Shown piece by piece: positions 48,508 through 57,914 of a stretch of DNA of 64,000 nucleotides (its first letter is position 1; every line of letters starts with the position of its first letter). Under the pieces are notes generated by a model, which was given only the letters and a program-made list of their open reading frames with translations, made no database searches and had not been told where the DNA came from. This DNA comes from Neurospora intermedia. Taxonomy: Eukaryota > Ascomycota > Sordariomycetes > Sordariales > Sordariaceae. The stretch is from assembly GCA_037102815.1 (NCBI GenBank), contig BTPP01000004.1, forward strand, positions 3,162,001 through 3,226,000, given 5' to 3'. The position numbers and the translations under genes were made by a program.

Positions 48508-50062
48508 GGTGTATCTCTGCTTGAGGCGCGTGTTCCAGTTGCACCAGAAGACGTCGGGGAAAGGGTCAAGACTATTCACCGGTGTCCCAAGGGGAGGCGT
48601 GAAGTGTTTGGGATAAGGACCGGAATCCAGTTGGGAGATGGGGCCTTGGAGTTGTCGGGTCACTTTGGCGGCCGGAAGGGGGACCAGGTTCCAGGGTCAT
48701 GTCAGGCCCAAAGCTGGGAACAGGGACGGGATCCAAGGTTGGCCAGGGGATGGGAGAGCAAGAGCGCACGCAGTGTGTCTCCAACCGGAATCTTGGATCA
48801 CCAACAGGGATGTTGGTCCAGATGAGCTTTCCAGAACGGGCAATCTCGTGGAATTGGGGCGAATAATCTGGGTGCGTTAATTCCCGCCTATTCCTCGCTG
48901 CGGATACTATCTTTGTTCTATTTCCTCAGAGGCGAAAAAAAGGGTTTCGAGTAGTGTCCGATTATCTGCGAGAGACGGGTGGTCGTCGTCGAAGGGGAGG
49001 GGGAAAAAAGGATGCAAAGAGGGGCAGAGAAATTGGCAGAAGCTCGTATTATGTGTTTACACAGGCGTCGGCCGGGTTCTCGAAATTGCGACCAATCTGA
49101 CCCGAGATTGATTGGGATCCTCTCTCTTGACGGACCTTGGAGATTTGTGTCGTTTCTTCTGCTGGTTCGTTCCGTCGCGCTGGCAGGTCCGGTCCAGTGC
49201 GTTGTTCGATAGTCACGGTACAGCGGAGGCATAAAAAAAAAAAAAAAAGAGTTGTTCTCCAGTCCCCGTCAGGGCAATGAATCACCTAGAGGTACTGCAA
49301 CCCAAGACTCGGACGATCCGTAAGCTGGCTGTAAATTAGCAGTTCCACTAGGTATTGTCCGCAGCTTGTTGACAGGGAGCTACAGGGGACGCCAGCGCCG
49401 CCCTAATTGCGATACCCACACTATCCCACTCTGCCGGGCGCTGTAGGTGTGAATGTGATTGTTACATACTTAGCACGCTTAGCTGGCCCGGGACGGACCC
49501 CGCTCGCCTACGCAATCACACATGAACGGTAACCTGCTCCTGCACACCAGCCACAGCTTGTGTTGCGCTGCTGCGGAGGAGATTTACACGTGGCTTGATG
49601 CCATGCGTCTTCCCATGTCAATGTCTGTGGCTCGGTCTAATCCCGGGCTGTCGTGCAGCAGCGCGGGCAGCGGGAGGTGGTGGTGACGGACGGGTCCATC
49701 CCGCAAGGGAACTTTTAGCGTCGCCGCCGTCGCTTTCCACTCACTCATCACTGGCGCGGGCGGCACACACACTGGACTACTGGACTGGACTGGACTGGTC
49801 ACAGGCACTCCGCGCGGAGCCGACGTCACTTCTTCCACTATACCAAGACCAAGATTCTCCTCATGATCTGATACACCCGCTCTCAACGGTCCGCAGCGAC
49901 CAACCCGACTCTTCCCTTCCTTCCATCCACCCACCCCCTCTCTACGGGCACTAGCTCCTGGCTCTCACTCTCACTCTCTCCCGTCTCTCACTCTCGTCTC
50001 ACCCCTTGCACATCACCCGATACTACAGGGCGCGCATCTACAGATCGACGTCCGGCAATCTC
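48508..50062. promoter_or_regulatory. Divergent upstream region of the calponin and NDUFAF2-like genes
   Basis: The 1.55-kb spacer between two 5' ends holds an A16 run at 49233-49248 and a short GGACT array at 49774-49798. No gene was seen, and no motif can be assigned to a factor. Confidence 0.5.
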
Positions 50063-51209
50063 ATGTCGCTCAACCTCAGGACCATTTCCCCCTTGAAGCG
50101 GGCATGGTACAAGTGGAAAGCCATCAAGTTTCCATGGCGTAATAAGCTTCTTGTCGGTAAGAACTGGGAACCAACATAAACACATGAGCATCCCCCTCCC
50201 CCCTCTCCCCCCCTTTCCCCTGGCCCTGCTTGTCTCGGTCACGCCGTAGATCGATGACATAGGCGCTTTCATCCTTGGGGGATCCTCTGGCCAAGAAGTC
50301 CTTCATTTTCTTATCATTTACCTTTTTTTTCCTCAACTCCTGGTATCTCCTTTCTCATCACCATCCTCACAAGACATCTCCTGTTGTCTCTTAGTCACCC
50401 AACCCCTTTCTTTCTTTCTTTTTTTTCTTACTTTCTTCTTACTTCTGTCCCCCCTTCTTCCCCTTCACAATGACTAACCCTAGACAGGTCTCGACTTAGC
50501 CGGCAATGCCTACTATCAGTTCCGCCCCACTCGCTCCACCATCCGCTGGCGCCGGATTGTTCAGTACCCAGGCGGTCGCAGCACACACTTCAGTGACGTC
50601 GCCGTTCCCCCCTCCTGGCACCAATGGCTTCGATACACGCGGGAGGACCCACCGACGATAGAGGAGCAGGAGGCCGAAGTGGCTCGGCAGCAGAGGATCA
50701 AAGTGCTGGCCAAGATGGCAGACGAGAAATGGGAGGCCAAGGCCAAGTACATTCCGGATTCGCCAGGGGAACCTTCAACCAGGACCATTGGAAAGCCAGG
50801 CGAGGAATATGGGCAGCCGCTTCCGCCTCTAGTGGGAGAGGGTATGAAGAAGAGCAGCCCCTACACCGAGGGGACAAGTGAGGGGGTTGTGAGCGGTGTT
50901 GATGTTTCTGGGAGCGAGGAGGCGAAGCAGGCTGCAAAGGAAGAGCAGGAGAAGCCCAGGGCGACGGTCACGCAGACGGCCACGACGACTACTCCTACCA
51001 AGACGAGCTCCGCCACAGCACATGCGACGCCAGCAGACCAAACGAGCGGAGCAAGGGAACATACCTGGGATCAGATGATGAAGCAGCAGAAGCAGCACAA
51101 GAAAAAGGGTATCGATCCATGGAAGCAGGCTCAGGCCAGTAATCCCAGTGGGGAGTGGCAGCCCAAGGCGTGGGATCCGACGGCGAGTCTGGGCAACAAG
51201 AAGCGGTGA
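50063..51209 (+). CDS. NDUFAF2/mimitin-like complex I assembly factor (NDUFA12 family)
   Basis: Two exons, 50063-50156 and 50488-51209, give 271 residues. The intron is 331 nt, several times longer than the others in the window, with a GTAAGA donor and an ACTAACCCTAGACAG branch and acceptor region. Splicing joins RNKLLV to GLDLAGNAYYQFR. The first about 100 residues match the NDUFA12/B17.2-like fold: WYKWKAIKFPWR, then GNAYY, RWRRIVQYP, DVAVPPSWHQWLRYTREDPPT and EEQ. The remaining about 170 residues are a charged, Thr/Ala/Lys-rich extension ending in a Trp-containing WDQMMKQQ...GEWQPKAWDP segment. The extension makes it more like the assembly factor (NDUFAF2, B17.2L) than the structural NDUFA12 subunit. 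It probably acts in the mitochondrial matrix during complex I assembly; no strong classical presequence is visible. Confidence 0.86.
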
Positions 51210-52054
51210 TTTGGATGCTTTCTTTGTGAGTTGAGAAGTCATGCATTGGAACAAAAGGCGAGAGGGGCTCTGGATGTTCCAGTCATCCAGCCCTTCTATG
51301 AGTCTATGAGTTATGGCGCATGATCAAAAAAGAGGGAACACAGATACCTCTGAGGGGGCCAGAGACCTCCTACCGACGACTGAATTCATTTTCCCGTCAT
51401 CTGATAGCGTCACAGTCGCTTTTAGTTTGACCCAAACATGTGCATAGTGTACCTATCTTGTTTCAGAAGAATAGAGAGAGAGATCGCGAGGTTGAAAACA
51501 TTGTTCAAAACCTTGCCTAGAAGCAGTTGTAGAGAAAAGAGTAGAGGATCATCACCACGATAGAATGCTCAAAGAAGTTAAATATTTCCATTCTATGAGT
51601 TTTCAGTTTACATGGCTGTCTGAAAAGACTATAAAGTTGTTTATTACCTGTCATGGTGAAAAGAAGAAGAACAGAGAATGAGGAAAAGGTGAAGACAAGA
51701 CAATGGAGCTCTGACAACCAAGACCCACTGACGGGATCAAGCTTTGGCGCTAACTCAATTGGGCTACAGGTTGTATGTACTCAGCTATGTATGTATGTAC
51801 CGAGGTACCGGGCCACCCGCTGTGCTTCATCCCGTGACTGCGCATTTGGTGTGAATCGGGGAGCCCCGCTGTCGTCGCGCTCGTTTGCATCACGGACCAA
51901 ATCAAGCGCGTCTTTCTTTTCCCACTCTTTTCCAACTTTTGCTTTTTTTGTTCCACATCTTTCCCAGAATTTCCCACCACCAACCTCTGTACCCGTGCCA
52001 CCTATCATTCTTACAGAGAGAGAGTTACAGAGCTTCGGGGCCAATTCTCTCGCC
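51210..52054. other. Spacer upstream of the unassigned 650-residue gene
   Basis: Tandem arrangement: the 3' UTR of the NDUFAF2-like gene on the left, and on the right a pyrimidine-rich probable promoter and leader. The frame of the next gene is open back to an ATG at 51653, but that extension lacks domain character. Confidence 0.5.
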
Positions 52055-54007
52055 ATGGCGGCCTCATCGCCGCTCACAGATCTCGACGGCACATCGACGC
52101 CGGCCTCGTTCCACACAGCCGCCAACTCCCCCCTCGCTGCCGATATCACCAACATCACAAGTCCCGACCACGAAAATGACCAAAAGCACGGGTACTACAA
52201 GTGCAAAGAGATTCCCCATGTCCTGAAACAGTCCTGCCAGATCCATCTCGAAGAGCAGATGTACCTCCCCGCAATCGAACTACTCGGAAGTCTTCTCAGC
52301 GATGCCGGTGAAAGGCAGCAAACAGACAAACCCGTCCGAGTACCTCCTCCCGCCCAGATTGCTCTGCTCGGCACTCTGACTATCCACCCTGCATACACAT
52401 CCCGGGCCCCCGAGCAAACCAACCTCGACATCGCTGCCGAATCGCGCGAATATCTCCGTACCCTCCTCAACAAAGTTGGACCCATCAATGCCGACTTCCG
52501 CTCCGCGTTTTCGTTCAGACAAGGGCAAAGCAGCGGCAGATGGGCCCGCAGAAACTCGCGAGAATTCAACAGCCCTGGCGAAAGTGACGGCGGCGGCAGT
52601 ATCGGCAGTTTTAGCGAGGCGGATAACATTGAGAGCAAGTGGTCTGGAAATGACCATAGTATATGGAGAAGATCATCGGATTTCTGGTCCGTCTTGGGCT
52701 GGGCGTTCCGGTGCAGCACTACACATGCGCATCGTTGGGTACACTGGAAGGCATGGCTCGATTTCATGATTGAGTGCCTTGAGAAGGACTGGGATGAGCG
52801 GCTTGCGCAGGATCAGGCCAACTTCCAAGCGGAAAGCAACAATAGCAGCGACAGCGACAGCGAGTCCCAGGCTCAGTGCCAGTACCCTTTGCTGAAGCAA
52901 AGTCTGTTTGTCCAATACGTGGATGATCTACGACGGGATAGGAAGAGGGTACTCCATGAAGTTATTCGAGCATTGTTAGCGTTCGCCGATGACGAAAATT
53001 CCGCGGACAATACCTACTACAGAGAGGTGTTCAACAAGGAGACAATCCTCCACACAGACAAAAGCAACAAGCGCAAACACTCGCAAATGACCGCTGTCGA
53101 CTTGGAAAACGACCAGTTCGGCGATTACCTCGAAGACTGGGACGACCCGGTCACCGACGACGACAATGACAAAGCAAACGCATTCCACACCCCTCACCAT
53201 CCATCTGGACGAACAGGTCGACGAACCAGAGGCCGACCAAAATCCACCCCTTTCTCCAAACCCGGCAAGGCCTTTGACGTCTCCCCCGCATCGACGCCCA
53301 ACCCCCTGCGCGTAACCGACGGCCTAGCGGACTCGATATCTCTCCGGCTGCGTCTCTTCCGCCTCATCTCGGGCTGCGCCTACTATCTCCCACCCGACGT
53401 TCTGTGTAAGACTCATGAGCTCTATGATCTCTTTACATTGCGCCTCAAGTCCCTGCCCCTTGCCAGTTTCGAGCTCTTTCTCTCCCTCGATCACACCGAC
53501 TTCGCCCTCCCACGCTTCATCTACGTCTCCCTCCTGCGCTATGTGGCTCAGTCGTTCACACCCCGTAACGCTCCACAGGCTGAAGACGTCGACCCGGAAG
53601 CCGAAGCCGACCATGCCATCAGCCAGACAATACTTAGAGAGTGTTTTCTGCCGTTTCCGGCCAAGACAGTCACCGTGGAGGATAATGCCAAGTTTAGCCT
53701 GGTGCTGGAGAGCATGGCGTGGTGTCTGTTTCAGTCCGGGAGTGTTGATTATTCTGATGAGCTGAAGTGGGCGGTGGAAAAGGGGATTGAGGAACGGGAG
53801 AAGAAGATCAAGAAAGGGGGTGGGAGGGGAGGAGGAGGAGCAGCGATGACGGCTGCAGAGAAGATGGGGAGGCAGGTATTGGAGAGGAGTGCGGCGTCTT
53901 TGCGGACGTTTGTCGATGCAGTTGAGGCTATGAGTTTTGCGGAGGATGGGGTAATGGGTACTGGGGATGAGATGGATGAGGATTCTTTCCTGGTGGGAAG
54001 CCCTTAG
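52055..54007 (+). CDS. Uncharacterised fungal protein with an AT-hook-like motif
   Basis: Single exon, 650 residues from an ATG in strong context (cgccATGG). I do not recognise the family. Residues 1-45 are Ser/Thr-rich. A helical segment with KEIPHVLKQSCQIHLEEQMY follows at about 46-70. A Trp-rich block (FWSVLGWAFRCSTTHAHRW, about 209-227) leads into a helix with WLDFMIECLEKDWDERL. An acidic Ser/Asp run lies near 265. An acidic stretch around 360 (EDWDDPVTDDDND) is followed by a basic RRTRGRPKS segment (about 389-397) that fits an AT-hook core. A second helical, Leu-rich region (SISLRLRLFRLISGCAYYL) spans about 427-530, and a Lys/Gly-rich low-complexity stretch lies near 580. No signal peptide, membrane span or catalytic motif is visible. 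The mix of helical blocks with an AT-hook-like motif suggests a nuclear protein; this is inference. Confidence 0.8.
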   Translation: MAASSPLTDLDGTSTPASFHTAANSPLAADITNITSPDHENDQKHGYYKCKEIPHVLKQSCQIHLEEQMYLPAIELLGSLLSDAGERQQTDKPVRVPPPAQIALLGTLTIHPAYTSRAPEQTNLDIAAESREYLRTLLNKVGPINADFRSAFSFRQGQSSGRWARRNSREFNSPGESDGGGSIGSFSEADNIESKWSGNDHSIWRRSSDFWSVLGWAFRCSTTHAHRWVHWKAWLDFMIECLEKDWDERLAQDQANFQAESNNSSDSDSESQAQCQYPLLKQSLFVQYVDDLRRDRKRVLHEVIRALLAFADDENSADNTYYREVFNKETILHTDKSNKRKHSQMTAVDLENDQFGDYLEDWDDPVTDDDNDKANAFHTPHHPSGRTGRRTRGRPKSTPFSKPGKAFDVSPASTPNPLRVTDGLADSISLRLRLFRLISGCAYYLPPDVLCKTHELYDLFTLRLKSLPLASFELFLSLDHTDFALPRFIYVSLLRYVAQSFTPRNAPQAEDVDPEAEADHAISQTILRECFLPFPAKTVTVEDNAKFSLVLESMAWCLFQSGSVDYSDELKWAVEKGIEEREKKIKKGGGRGGGGAAMTAAEKMGRQVLERSAASLRTFVDAVEAMSFAEDGVMGTGDEMDEDSFLVGSP

Positions 54008-54755
54008 AAATGGCAAGTCCATTAAGTGACAATGGGTCTGCTGGTTTCTGGGGTTCGGCATGTTTTGGAGCTGGTGTTTGGCGGCGTTCTACTGCACAGC
54101 AAAAATGATTTAGCGCTCGATGATGGGTTTTGGCGGTTACATATCTGTTCACACATTTTGTTATATGATACCCCCTCAGCTTAGGACTGGAAGTGTTTTT
54201 TTATTGCAAGTGTTCAAGATCAATACAAAGAAGATTTCCAGTCCATACACAGACGAGTGGTTATATTGCCGTGGCTACTGTTGCTATCTACATCTGAAAC
54301 CCATCATTGAATCCATGACGGGTCAAGGGTTAGGGTTCACATACCCCTGATATCCGTACCCCACTGAAACGTAACCGCTGTGGAACTCGACGGCCAACAG
54401 CTCGACCACCTTGACAACCTCCGTCTGGGGATAGCTTCAGATCTCCCAAACCACCCGCAGACAAACAAATCCAACATTATTTACAGACTTGGGGAACCGC
54501 ACCACAAGCTGCCACGGCCACGTATTCATCTAATACTTAATATCTTTCTCTAATGGCGCTTATAACATAGTCCTCCTTCCCCTTCAACGCAAGCTCGAAC
54601 CACCTGTTCCCCTCATCCCCCAATCGAAGTTCGAACGAACATATTTGACCGGCCGCGCATTCGCCCATTCCCATAACCAAGACGCGTGATTCCACCCCCA
54701 ATAGTAAACCGACTACAACATCGCAACGGCACAACAGCAAAGAACCACCACCACA
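54008..54755. other. Spacer between the unassigned gene and cog1
   Basis: Short tandem spacer containing the upstream gene's 3' UTR and the cog1 promoter. No feature was recognised. Confidence 0.6.
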
Positions 54756-57596
54756 ATGGCGAACCACCCAATCCCCGACCTCTCCACCCTTCTCTCCTCC
54801 GCCCAAATCTTCTCTTCCAACTACCCCCTCCCCCACATCCGCGCCATCCACAAGGCCCTCCATGCCGAGATCGACGACAAGCAGTCGCGCCTGCGCACCC
54901 AGGTCGGCGGCTCCTACCGCGAGCTACTGGGCACGGCCGACACTATCGTGCAGATGCGGGGCGACATGGAATCCGTACAGGCGACATTGGGGCGCATGGG
55001 TGGAAGGTGCGGCAGGCAGGTGGTGAAGGAGAAGATGGATGGACTCAAGAAGTGGGATGAGAGCGAGGATATGCACAACACGAGCAGAAGGGAGGCGGCG
55101 AGGGTCAAGATTCTGGAGGGGTGTGTGTTGGCTGTCCAGAAGTTGTTGAGACGGGAGGAGAAGGCTGCGGGGAGGGATACCAGGAAGATGAGAGGAGGGA
55201 AAGTGGAAGAAAGGGAGGCAGTAATGTCAAAAGGGGATAAATTGCTTGTTGCGGCGAAGGTGTGCGTGCTTGGAAGATTGCTGGTTAAGACTTTTGAGCG
55301 GGAGGGCATTCATACCGAAGCGTCGAGGACGGCGGTCAAGTCGGCTGATAGATCGTTGACTGTCCTCCGCGACAGACTCCTCCGGTGCATCGACAGCGTG
55401 CTGGTGAGCGTTAACGAGAAACTCACGCCGCGCAGCGATCTCCTTAAGGCGTTGAGCGCGTATAGTCTGCATACCAGCTCTGGAGCTCGGGACACTCTTC
55501 GCCACTTTCTCGAGGTCAGGGGGAGTGCACTGTCGCTGTCCATCAGCAACAACAACTGGGAGGAGGGACAGCAGCCAGCGGTAGTCCAAACACCCAAGGA
55601 CATCCTCAGACGGCTCAACCTCTACGCCAAAACATTGCAAGACGTGCAAGCCCTCACACCCAACAAGCTCGCGGACGCGCTTAACGGGCTTAAGAAGAAG
55701 GCGCTCCTGGCAGACGACGCCCTCCGCGCCATCGAGGGTCTCCGGCTGGACATTTACTCGCGCTGGTGCGGCGACGAAATCCGGTACTACACGCCCTTCA
55801 TCCGGCACGACGATCTGCAGGCCGAAAGCGTCAACAGCCTACTATCTGAATGGGCCCCCGTGCACCGCGACGTTTTTATCGATGACCTCGACAAGACCGT
55901 CAAGTCCATGAGCGAATTCAAAGCCATTGTCGACCTGCGCACCTCCGTCCTCCGCCTCTGGATCGCCGAGAGCTCACGTGTCCGGTACGATTTTTTCGCC
56001 TCCTCCAAAGACGACAACGACGACAGTTCGCCTGACGGCATCCCCATCAGCACCTCCATGTTCAACCAAATCCGCTCCACCATCAACAACCACCTGCTCT
56101 CCGTGATCGACACCAAAGTGCACAAGCTCCGCCTCGTCGGCTCCGAAGCCTCGGCCGCCCTGGCTGCCTGGCGCGAGGGCACCACGGACGCGCACCTCTC
56201 CCTTTGGGACCCATCCGCCTTTTCCGGTATCGACCTCACCATCCCCTCCGGTGGCCCCTCTGGCAGCGGTGGTGGTGCCGCCCAGCAATTCGCCTCCGAA
56301 GTGATCTCCCGTCTCTACGGACGCAACGACGCCGTCTCCAAAGCCGTAGCCTCTTACAAGTCCTGGTTCCACGTGATCGACGACGTCGGGTCCGTCGTCG
56401 AGCAATTGCGTCGCCAGCGATGGGAAAACGACCTCGAGGACGAAGAAGGAGAAGAAGGCCACCTGATGATGGTCGAAGACGAAGAAACCATCGAGCAGCG
56501 CCAACAACTTTTGTCTCGTGAAGACCCGGAACGACTCACTACCCACCTTAGCGCGTCCCTCGTCAAAGCGTTTGCCGCGCTGGATGAGCACTTGACGGAC
56601 CTGTGGACCCAGCAGAGGGACGGTCCGAATAACGGGCAGATAGCCATGTACCTCCTTCGTCTGCTGCGGGACATTCGTGGTCGGTTACCTGATCAACAAC
56701 CCCAGATTTCGACGGGCACGGCGGCGGCGGCGGCGGCGGAGGAAAAGGAGGAGGGAGGTAGTAGTATCAAAGCCTTTGGTCTCCCTACCATTCCTTCGTT
56801 ACATACCTCCCTTGCCCGCACTGTTTTGGTCAGCCCCGTCGATGAGTTCGTGACGGTCGCTTTGGCTCGGAAGACCGTGGTCGGGAGAGGGTTGTGGGAG
56901 GGAAGCCCCGAACTGCCGACATCCCCCTCGCCGGGCATGTTCCGGTTCTTGCGCAGCCTGTCGGCGGCGATGGCAGATGCGGGAGCGGACCTGTGGAGCC
57001 CGGCGGCGGTGAGGGAGCTGAAGAAGGAAGTGAGGCAGGAGGTCTGTAAGGTTTGGCTGGAGGCTGCTAGGGGAGTTCTAGAGGAAGCAGAGCGGCAAGA
57101 GCGGGAAAGTGGTGAGGAGGAGACTAGTAAAGAAGAGGGGGATGAGAAGAAGAAGAACGATGAGGTTAAGAAGGAGGAGGGCGAAAATGGCGGTGGGGAA
57201 GAAGGGGAAAAAGAAGAAGACAAGGTGGAAGAAGAGACCGACGAGGAGGAGGCCAAGAAGACACAAGCAGAAGAAGAAGAAGCCTTGGCCGCCAAAGCAG
57301 CAGAGGCCGAGGAGAAGCTCCAAAAACAACAACAACAACAACAACAACAAGAAGAAGAAGCCGAAAAAGCCGAAAAAGCCAATCAACAACGCCGCCGCGA
57401 CCTCTTTGTCCAATGGCTCTTCGACATCATCTACCTCGGCATCTTCCTCGACGGCAGCAAGGGCGACTTCAACGCCATTGCCAATACCGTCTTCCAGCAC
57501 TCGGGTCTGGATCCAGGGGCCAAGGGAAGACTGGTCAAGGCGGCGCAGGAGTACTACAAGAGGACTCAATTGTTGTTTGGCTTGTTGACATCGTAG
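54756..57596 (+). CDS. cog1: COG1, subunit of the conserved oligomeric Golgi tethering complex
   Basis: Single exon, 946 residues, starting MANHPIPDLSTLLSS. The N-terminal segment (about 20-75), with an HAEIDDKQSRLRTQVGGSYR helix and LLGTADTIVQM, matches the Vps51/COG1 N-terminal helical family that forms the intersubunit bundle. The middle is helical, with a conserved RLDIYSRWCGDE patch and a PVYIGF-free, non-enzymatic character. The C-terminal tail, DLFVQWLFDIIYLGIFLDG to the end, is also COG1-like. Between them (about 776-876) is a long Glu/Lys-rich low-complexity insertion with a Gln run, coded mostly by GAG, GAA and CAA. COG tethers retrograde vesicles within the Golgi and supports glycosylation. 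The gene runs convergently into the sterol glucosyltransferase gene, 318 bp away. Confidence 0.93.
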   Translation: MANHPIPDLSTLLSSAQIFSSNYPLPHIRAIHKALHAEIDDKQSRLRTQVGGSYRELLGTADTIVQMRGDMESVQATLGRMGGRCGRQVVKEKMDGLKKWDESEDMHNTSRREAARVKILEGCVLAVQKLLRREEKAAGRDTRKMRGGKVEEREAVMSKGDKLLVAAKVCVLGRLLVKTFEREGIHTEASRTAVKSADRSLTVLRDRLLRCIDSVLVSVNEKLTPRSDLLKALSAYSLHTSSGARDTLRHFLEVRGSALSLSISNNNWEEGQQPAVVQTPKDILRRLNLYAKTLQDVQALTPNKLADALNGLKKKALLADDALRAIEGLRLDIYSRWCGDEIRYYTPFIRHDDLQAESVNSLLSEWAPVHRDVFIDDLDKTVKSMSEFKAIVDLRTSVLRLWIAESSRVRYDFFASSKDDNDDSSPDGIPISTSMFNQIRSTINNHLLSVIDTKVHKLRLVGSEASAALAAWREGTTDAHLSLWDPSAFSGIDLTIPSGGPSGSGGGAAQQFASEVISRLYGRNDAVSKAVASYKSWFHVIDDVGSVVEQLRRQRWENDLEDEEGEEGHLMMVEDEETIEQRQQLLSREDPERLTTHLSASLVKAFAALDEHLTDLWTQQRDGPNNGQIAMYLLRLLRDIRGRLPDQQPQISTGTAAAAAAEEKEEGGSSIKAFGLPTIPSLHTSLARTVLVSPVDEFVTVALARKTVVGRGLWEGSPELPTSPSPGMFRFLRSLSAAMADAGADLWSPAAVRELKKEVRQEVCKVWLEAARGVLEEAERQERESGEEETSKEEGDEKKKNDEVKKEEGENGGGEEGEKEEDKVEEETDEEEAKKTQAEEEEALAAKAAEAEEKLQKQQQQQQQQEEEAEKAEKANQQRRRDLFVQWLFDIIYLGIFLDGSKGDFNAIANTVFQHSGLDPGAKGRLVKAAQEYYKRTQLLFGLLTS

Positions 57597-57692
57597 CCTT
57601 CCTTCTTTCCATTCTTCCTTTGCCTAAAGAGTACAACAATTACAATAATACCAATTATTTTTGCTATGCTCATTAATAATCGTGTTTGTTGG

Positions 57693-57729
<37 letters not shown>

Positions 57730-57914
57730 CCCGCTGCTCTTGTTTCCTTGCGCCCGCCAAACTCCGACTCCGATTCCTGTTGTCTCTGAGGGGTAGGGTA
57801 TCTATCACCTTTCCGAACATTCAATGATGCGAAGGAGACCAAGGACATGATTTACTCAAAACAATAAAACCCATCAGAGGTATCTATCTCTCGCCCTTCT
57901 CTTCCATAGCGGGA
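57597..57914. other. Convergent spacer between cog1 and the glucosyltransferase gene
   Basis: Compact A/T-rich 318-bp region between two stop codons, containing an AT dinucleotide array. Both transcripts probably terminate within or across it. Confidence 0.6.
57697..57727. repeat. AT dinucleotide repeat (about 15 units)
   Basis: Perfect (AT)15 plus A. It is self-complementary and could form a cruciform or hairpin at the convergent 3' ends. Confidence 0.9.

Noticed and set aside
51653-52054. In-frame N-terminal extension of the unassigned gene to an earlier ATG
   Set aside because: The added 134 residues look like translated leader (pyrimidine-rich DNA, no conservation-like pattern), and the ATG at 52055 has a much better context.
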